In this document: positions 58,896 to 64,000 of the stretch, piece after piece
How the letters are laid out: each line of letters opens with the position of its first letter
Position numbering within the stretch: position 1 is the first letter of the stretch
From: Alisma plantago-aquatica
Taxonomy: Eukaryota > Streptophyta > Magnoliopsida > Alismatales > Alismataceae
DNA: 64,000 nt
Reading direction: 5' to 3'
Assembly: GCA_963693085.1 (NCBI GenBank)
Contig: OY856409.1
Span: 525,783,303-525,847,302 of the forward strand
Made by a program: the position numbers and the translations under genes
The notes under the pieces: generated by a model
Seen by the model: the letters and a program-made list of their open reading frames with translations, nothing else
Databases searched by the model: none
Told to the model about the DNA's origin: nothing

Positions 58896-60518
58896 TTAAA
58901 CTGGAGGAAAGAGGTGAGGAAAACGTCGCTCCATGTCTGTTCGTAGCTCCCAGGTGGCATCTTCTGCACCGTGATGGTTCCACTGTACCTTCACCATCGG
59001 AATCTGCTTGTTCCTAAGCTCCTTTACCCTAGAGTCGAGAATCTTTGTAGGTTGTTCTGGATAAGAGAGATTCTCCCGTAACTCAAGAGGCTCGTGATTC
59101 AGCACATGACTATCATCCTTCACATACTGTTTCAAGTTGGATACATGAAAGACATTATGCATCATGATGTACTGCGGAGGGAGAGCAAGTCGATAAGCAC
59201 ATTTGCCAATGCGCTCCAGAACTTCAAAAGGACCCACATATCTCGGACTAATCTTTCCCTTGTTCTTGGCTATGGCACGGATAGGTCTGATCTTCAAGAA
59301 TACATAGTCACCATCATTAAACTGTCTGTCCGATCTGTGTGCATCCGCATATGACTTCTGACGATCCTGGGCCCGTTTCAACCTCTGCTTGATCAAAGAC
59401 ACCTTATCAGCATATAATTGTAACTCCTCGGACTTTAGCATCTTCCTTTCCCCAACATCATCCCAATGGAGAGGGGATCTACATGGCCTACCATAGAGAG
59501 CTTCATAGGGTGGCATATCAATACTAGATTGATAGCTATTATTGTAAGCGAACTCTGCTAATGGAAGGTAGTAATCCCAAGATCCTCCCCAATCTAAGAC
59601 ACATGCTCTGAGAAGATCTTCTAAGATTTGGATAGTACGTTCTGACTGGCCATCAGTTTGGGGATGATATGCTGTGCTGAAGTTCAACTGTGTGCCCAGC
59701 TCATTCTGCACCTGCTTCCATAAATGTGATGTGAACTTTGGATCTCGATCTGAAACTATCGAAACTGGTACTCCATGCAGTCGTACAATCTCCTTTATAT
59801 ACAACTCAGCAAGCTCAGGAACCTTGTTCGTAGTCCGCATAGGTAAGAAATGTGCAGACTTGGTCAACCGGTCTACTATGACCCAAACCGCATCATGACC
59901 CCTCCTGGTCCTGGGTAGTCCCACCACGAAATCCATGGTGATATTTTCCCATTTCCATTCAGGAATTGGTAAGGGTTGCAATAGACCACCGGGTCGTTGA
60001 TGCTCGGCCTTAATCTGCTGGAAAGTGAGACACTTAGAGATAAACTCAGCAATATCATTCTTCATACCCCTCCACCAAAAGTGTCTCTGCAGGTCCTTAT
60101 ACATCTTAGTAGATCCAAGATGTATGGAATACTTAGACCCATGTGCCTCTTGCAGGATAGGCTTCTTAATCTCTGACTCTTCAGGTACCCACATCCTATG
60201 CTTGTACCTTAGTCCACCGTCCATACCAACAGATAGATGTGTCTGGGGCTTTGCCACAAGAGTTGTCATCTCCTCCAATCTAGGGCTGTTCTTTTGAGAT
60301 ATCAGGAGTTCAGAAAGAAGACTAGGAATAATATTGATATTTGCCAAAATAATAGAGCTAGATTCTGCTTGAGATGACCCAGAAGATGAAGGTTCCAGAT
60401 GCATTGATGCACAAATCGACTTCTTACGACTAAGGGCATCAACTACCACATTGGCTTTGCCTGGATGATATGCAATAGTGAAATCATAATCTTTAAGATA
60501 CTCCAACCATCTCCTCTG
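58896..60518 (-). CDS. G4 RNase H end, integrase and chromodomain-like tail
   Basis: An open frame of more than 530 codons, separated from the upstream pol by one TGA. It begins QRRW and LEYLKDYDF, with NVVVDALSRK (end of RNase H). The integrase zinc finger has EAHGSKYSIHLG and KCLTFQQIKAEH, so the last ligand of HHCC is Phe instead of Cys (TTC, 60021-60023). The core has ITMDFVVGLPR, IVSDRDPKFTS and HPQTDGQSERTIQ, giving the Asp, Asp, Glu triad. The GPF/Y-type module reads GKISPRYVGPFEVLERIG and LPPQYIMMHNVFHVSNL. The tail ILDSRVKELRNKQIPMVKVQW and ATWELRTDMERRFPHLF is chromodomain-like. The protein inserts element DNA, and the tail likely targets heterochromatin. The lost zinc ligand and the upstream stop probably disable this copy. 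Confidence 0.92.
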   Translation of the reverse strand, partial: QRRWLEYLKDYDFTIAYHPGKANVVVDALSRKKSICASMHLEPSSSGSSQAESSSIILANINIIPSLLSELLISQKNSPRLEEMTTLVAKPQTHLSVGMDGGLRYKHRMWVPEESEIKKPILQEAHGSKYSIHLGSTKMYKDLQRHFWWRGMKNDIAEFISKCLTFQQIKAEHQRPGGLLQPLPIPEWKWENITMDFVVGLPRTRRGHDAVWVIVDRLTKSAHFLPMRTTNKVPELAELYIKEIVRLHGVPVSIVSDRDPKFTSHLWKQVQNELGTQLNFSTAYHPQTDGQSERTIQILEDLLRACVLDWGGSWDYYLPLAEFAYNNSYQSSIDMPPYEALYGRPCRSPLHWDDVGERKMLKSEELQLYADKVSLIKQRLKRAQDRQKSYADAHRSDRQFNDGDYVFLKIRPIRAIAKNKGKISPRYVGPFEVLERIGKCAYRLALPPQYIMMHNVFHVSNLKQYVKDDSHVLNHEPLELRENLSYPEQPTKILDSRVKELRNKQIPMVKVQWNHHGAEDATWELRTDMERRFPHLFPPV

Positions 60519-62245
60519 TCAAAGATTGAGATCTTTCTGAGTCAAGAGGTATTTGAGACTTTTGTGGTCTGTGAATATATCAAAAGTAGCACCATACAGA
60601 TAATGTCTCCAGATTTTGAGAGCAAAGACAATGGCAGCTAATTCCAAATCGTGAGTTGGATAATTGACCTCATTAGGTTTCAACTGTCTAGAGGCATATG
60701 CAACAACTTTACCGTCTTGCATGAGGACACAACCCAGACCCATTTTAGAAGCATCAAAATATTTTACAAAGCCATCATTCCCAGAAGGTAGGGTCAAAAC
60801 AGGAGCAGAAGTCAAGAGAGATTTCAATTCTTGGAAACTAGCTTCACACTCAGAAGTCCAAACGAATTTGGCATCTTTTCTGGTAAGTTTAGTCATGGGT
60901 AGGGCTATTTTACTGAAATTAAGGATGAAACGACGGCAATAGCCAGCTAGGCCAAGAAAACTACGAATATCAGAAGCATTGGTAGGGGCTTTCCAATCAA
61001 GGACAGCTAGAACTTTGGCAGGGTCAACAGAAATTTTCCCACCCGAAATGACATGGCCAAGAAACATGACTTGGTCAATCCAAAACTCACATTTAGATAA
61101 TTTAGCATACAATTTCTGGGCTCTCAAAACATCAAGGACTTTCTGGAGATGTTCACGATGTTGGTCAACAGAATTTGAATATATAAGAATGTCATCAATG
61201 AAAACCACCACAAAGCTGTCAAGGAATGGCTGGAAGACAGTGTTCATCAGATTCATAAACACTCCAGGAGCATTAGTCAAGCCAAATGGCATCACCATGA
61301 ATTCATAATGTCCATATCGAGTTCTGAAAGCTGTCTTTGGAATATCACAATCTTTTACTCGTAATTGATGATAACCTGATCTAAGGTCAATCTTGGAGAA
61401 CACAGTGGTAGTACGAAGCTGGTCAAACAAGTCATCAATTCTTGGAAGGGGATATTTATTTTTAATGGTGGCTTGGTTGATCATGCGATAATCAATACAC
61501 ATTCGCATTGACCCATCTTTCTTTTTGACAAAAAGGACAGGAGCACCCCAAGGAGAAGTACTAGGACGGATGAAGCCTTTATCAAGAAGTTCCTCTAGTT
61601 GTTTCTTGAGCTCTGCAAGCTCGACAGGTGCCATCCTATAAGGTGCCTTAGAGACTGGTGCGGTGCCCGGTGCTAACTCAATTGAGAACTCAATCTCACG
61701 ATCTGGAGGCAGCCCTGGAAGCTCCTCAGGAAAAACATCCGGGTAATCTCTCACCACATCCAAGCTCTCTATAGGTCTCACCTTAGGATCAGGCATGGAT
61801 ACAACAGCAAGATAGGCTCTACATCCTTTGGCAATCAAAGTTTCGGCTTTTAGAGAAGAAATAATCATATTTCGGTTTCTTTCTTTTCTCCCAGAAATAG
61901 TCAAAGGTTTAAAATTAGGTGCACAAAAGACTATTTTCTTGCCTCGGCAATCAAGCATAGCAAAGTTGGAGAAGAGCCAATCCATCCCCAAAATTAGGTC
62001 AAAATCTTCCATATCAAGAAGAATGAAAGCAGATTGAAATTTATGGCCACCAAAAGAAAAAGGCAAGGTTTTAGTTTTCTGAAGAGAAGTATAAATTCTG
62101 CCACTGGGAGTTGTCACATCCAAGATATAACCTAGATCATTAATCTCTAACTTGAGCATAGAAGCAAGGTTTCTAGATATGAAGGTATGTGTTGATCCTG
62201 AATCGAATAGGGCCACAACAGGATGATCTTGGAGACATATCATAC
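60519..62245 (-). CDS. G4 protease, reverse transcriptase and RNase H
   Basis: An open frame that ends in a TGA (60519-60521) after QKDLNL, where the next residues QRRW continue in the same frame; CGA to TGA is the likely change. The protease has [14 protein letters not shown] (catalytic DSG intact) and [15 protein letters not shown]. The reverse transcriptase has [58 protein letters not shown] and [11 protein letters not shown], so both catalytic aspartates are present. The RNase H region has [35 protein letters not shown] and [11 protein letters not shown]. The first Met lies at 62243, but the frame probably joins gag through splicing at 62246-62317 rather than starting here. It processes the polyprotein and copies element RNA to DNA. 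Confidence 0.92.
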
Positions 62246-62317
62246 CTACATTATGATTTTATATGAGATCATGGTTTTCAAAGATTTATTACAATAAAGA
62301 AATTTTAACATTATTAC
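62246..62317 (-). other. Candidate 72-nt intron between G4 gag and protease
   Basis: On the element strand the segment begins GTAATA after GAAG and ends ATGTAG before GTATGATA. It is 72 bases (a multiple of three), about 81% A+T, and contains three in-frame TAA stops. The flanks fit plant donor (AAG|GTAAT) and acceptor (TGTAG|GT) patterns. Removing it joins gag to protease in phase, with the residue spacing expected for related gag-pol proteins. Unspliced RNA would make Gag only. Splicing is inferred from sequence; an AT-rich insertion is the alternative. Confidence 0.6.
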
Positions 62318-63524
62318 CTTCAATCAGACGGTTATCATTGGCTTTAGCTTCCTCTGAATCAATTGCAAAGACTCGGCCCTGACGATGTTCTGGCTGAGCC
62401 TGAGCTATGGGGACAGCTGGTTGAGCAGGTGGAGCTCCAGGCTGAGGTAATGGGGCAGGACGATTCTGAGGTGCCCCCTGGACCAGATTTGGGCAATTGT
62501 ACCTCATATGCCCTTCATTCTTGCAGTAGTAACACACTGGTTTCTCAAACCTGCATTTTCCGGGGTGTGAACCTCCACAGTTTCTACACCTGATGTGCTC
62601 ATATGCATGTCCACGGTGTGATCCACCTCGGCCTCGACCTCCCCGATTTAGTCCTCCTCGGTATGATTGACCTCTATGGTGATTTCCTCCTCCTCTGCCC
62701 ATGCCATGGCTGTTAGGCTTCTTCTTGTCATGCTCCTTTGCCTTGCCCTTGGTGACAGATGCATCGGTTAGACCCAGGTATCCCAAGCTCGGTGTTTTGC
62801 TCTTCCCTAGGGTTCTTTCTTGGGTAAGGGCGTTGTTGATGGCAGCTTCAAAGGTAGGATGGGTGGAGGTGCAAAGGTGAACTTTGATTTCTTGGTTAAG
62901 GCCATCTATGAAGTGTTCAATCTTTTCATCTTCATCAAGGTTGTGAGCATGATGCTCTAGGAGTCTAAAGGCCCTAACATAGTCAGCGACAGATAGGTTT
63001 CCTTGGGTGAGGTTATTGAACTGTTTCTTCTTCTCCTTCCTAGCTGATATGGGCATGAAACGGTTGGTAAAGATCCCCTTAAACTCCTCCCAACCAATGG
63101 GGGCATCTGGAAGTTCTCGTGTATGGTAATAATTTTCCCACCACAACTTCGTGGACCCCCTAAGTTGGTAGGTAGCAAAGGTGACCTTATCTTCCTCAGG
63201 ACACTTAAGGGCTCTAAAGGCATTTTCAACAGATATGATCCATGCATCGGCTTTATCTAGGACTTCACCTAAGTCTTCTCCATGAAAGGTTTCGGGTTTG
63301 AGTTTAAGGAAGTCACTAATGGTGGTTCCATGGTTGGTCCTAGAGGATGAGGCACTATTGCTGGTTTCTTTTAGGGCTAGGGCATGCATGCATTCCAACA
63401 TCACCTTCTTTTGTTCTTCCCAACTGCCTACAGCCTTGGTCTTATTAGGGCGTGATTCAGATTCATCACCAGAGCCATCACTAGATCTTGTTCTCTTGGA
63501 CCTAGTTTTTGGAGGCATCTGCAA
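62289..63524 (-). CDS. G4 gag polyprotein part
   Basis: An open frame of 411 codons if unspliced. It starts MQMPPKTRSKR at 63524; the second Met at 63518 (MPPKTRS) is the more usual start for this family. The capsid region has FLKLKPETFHGEDLGEVLDKA, WIISVENAFRALKCPEEDKV, WWENY, WEEFKGIFTNRFMPISARKEK and FNNLTQGNLSVADYVRAF. An Arg- and Gly-rich stretch (RGGGNHHRGQSYRGG) follows. There are two zinc-binding motifs: CRNCGGSHPGKC, an atypical spacing, and CYYCKNEGHMRYNC, a standard CX2CX4HX4C knuckle. The last codons before the stop at 62289-62291 are encoded by the candidate intron. Gag forms particles and packages element RNA, possibly also that of the LARD-like partner. The frame is undamaged. 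Confidence 0.93.
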   Translation of the reverse strand: MQMPPKTRSKRTRSSDGSGDESESRPNKTKAVGSWEEQKKVMLECMHALALKETSNSASSSRTNHGTTISDFLKLKPETFHGEDLGEVLDKADAWIISVENAFRALKCPEEDKVTFATYQLRGSTKLWWENYYHTRELPDAPIGWEEFKGIFTNRFMPISARKEKKKQFNNLTQGNLSVADYVRAFRLLEHHAHNLDEDEKIEHFIDGLNQEIKVHLCTSTHPTFEAAINNALTQERTLGKSKTPSLGYLGLTDASVTKGKAKEHDKKKPNSHGMGRGGGNHHRGQSYRGGLNRGGRGRGGSHRGHAYEHIRCRNCGGSHPGKCRFEKPVCYYCKNEGHMRYNCPNLVQGAPQNRPAPLPQPGAPPAQPAVPIAQAQPEHRQGRVFAIDSEEAKANDNRLIEGNNVKISLL

Positions 63525-64000
63525 GTTTGTATAAAAGGCAGTTTAGAGATTTATTTGAGATAGATCATAAAACAAGTGTTAAAGATTTAGCAATCATGGC
63601 ATATATTTTTCCAATTTTTCATGTCTTTTAGTTGTTCCCATTTTCCTAATCTACCCACATAATAGAGAGAGTATATCATCGATCATGGTCATGAGAGAGA
63701 AAGTAGATGAGAAAACCTAGTGTATATTATTCACTAAATAGGTTGGTTGGGGGGTAGTCCTTAATTGAGAAAAGATGAGAGGAAGGATTTTTCTAAGGTA
63801 AGGGTGCCCACTTTAACAATAATTGCGTTAGCCAGGCAGATAGCTTGCGACGGGAACCCTCGCACCGTGAAAACGGATGGGGAGAGTATTATGTCAGAAC
63901 CTTCCGCAAGGTACCCTCCTAGACACCTCGGCAATTTAGTGCTAAATGTGGGTTACCCTAGGTCTAGGTAAGGTTACTAATTATTTGATACATCTATATT
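63525..64000 (-). other. G4 5' leader, running off the right edge
   Basis: The untranslated region between gag and the unseen primer-binding site. It includes a block at 63820-63935 that matches the LARD-like leader (5769-5860). No tRNA-Met primer site is visible up to 64000. In the LARD-like element the block starts about 80-90 bases after the primer site, so the site and the 5' LTR should begin soon after position 64000. Confidence 0.75.
63820..63935 (-). promoter_or_regulatory. Conserved leader block, counterpart of 5769-5860
   Basis: On the element strand it contains GAGGTGTCTAGG, GACATAATACTCTCC, ATCCGTTTTCACGGTG and CTATCTGCCTGGC, the same order as in the LARD-like element with about 20 extra bases. 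Its position in an otherwise diverged leader suggests selection for a cis-acting RNA function such as packaging. Confidence 0.55.

Larger units (their letters stand above)
56028..64000 (-). mobile_element. Tekay/Del-type chromovirus G4, minus strand, runs off the right edge
   Basis: Read right to left: leader (63525-64000), gag (62318-63524), a candidate 72-nt intron (62246-62317), protease-RT-RNase H (60519-62245), RNase H end, integrase and chromodomain-like tail (58896-60518), polypurine tract and 3' LTR (56028-58860). The LTR has TG...CA ends and is 2833 bp. All coding parts share one frame; I see only one internal stop, a TGA at 60519-60521. It is by far the best-preserved retroelement here. 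It sits inside the integrase of G3, with TAAGT at 56023-56027 as the likely left target duplication. The 5' LTR lies outside the window. Confidence 0.92.

Overview
This is eukaryotic nuclear DNA from a flowering plant, probably a large, repeat-rich genome. I lean towards a monocot because of the CpG-rich LTR of the rightmost element, but the sequence does not prove it. I found no convincing host gene, tRNA, rRNA or CRISPR array. Almost everything recognisable is nested transposable-element DNA in various stages of decay.

Layout, left to right. (1) 1-15900 is the right-hand part of an En/Spm-type CACTA DNA transposon on the + strand: a TNP2 transposase pseudogene, a TNPA/TNP1-like second gene with a Ulp1-like protease end, subterminal repeats and a 19-bp terminal repeat ending at 15900. 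Its left end is not visible. A 7.76-kb LTR element (2866-10626, 2.8-kb LTRs, GTTAT target duplication, no coding capacity; LARD-like) sits inside the transposase gene. (2) 15901-25718 is a decayed minus-strand Ty3/Gypsy element (G1); the CACTA sits inside its 3' LTR. (3) 25719-about 26965 is a fragment of LINE ORF1. (4) About 26966-32993 is the 3' part of a plus-strand relative of G1 (G2), with a 4.4-kb LTR. (5) 32994-37448 is unassigned. (6) 37461-42340 is a near-complete minus-strand LINE bounded by a 12-bp target-site duplication. (7) About 42972-47910 is a second, 5'-truncated LINE with an RNase H domain. (8) 47911-about 52620 is unassigned AT-rich DNA. (9) About 52620-56027 is a badly decayed plus-strand Gypsy pol (G3), cut inside its integrase by (10) a young-looking minus-strand Tekay/Del-type chromovirus (G4), 56028 to beyond the right edge, with gag, protease, reverse transcriptase, RNase H, integrase and a chromodomain-like tail.

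How the parts relate. The coding-less LTR element at 2866-10626 and G4 share LTR length, LTR termini, internal LTR landmarks and a conserved leader block downstream of the primer-binding site. They look like a non-autonomous element and a relative of the element able to mobilise it. G4 also carries a 72-nt, about 81% A+T, GT...AG segment with in-frame stops exactly between gag and protease. Removing it keeps the frame, so it may be a small intron that sets the Gag to Gag-Pol ratio. Many frames are broken by C-to-T-type changes (CGA to TGA, CAA to TAA, TGG to TAG), as expected for methylated, silenced repeats.

Relative order of insertion that can be read: CACTA after G1; the LARD-like element after CACTA; G4 after G3. 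All homology statements come from reading translated sequence by eye; no database search was possible.
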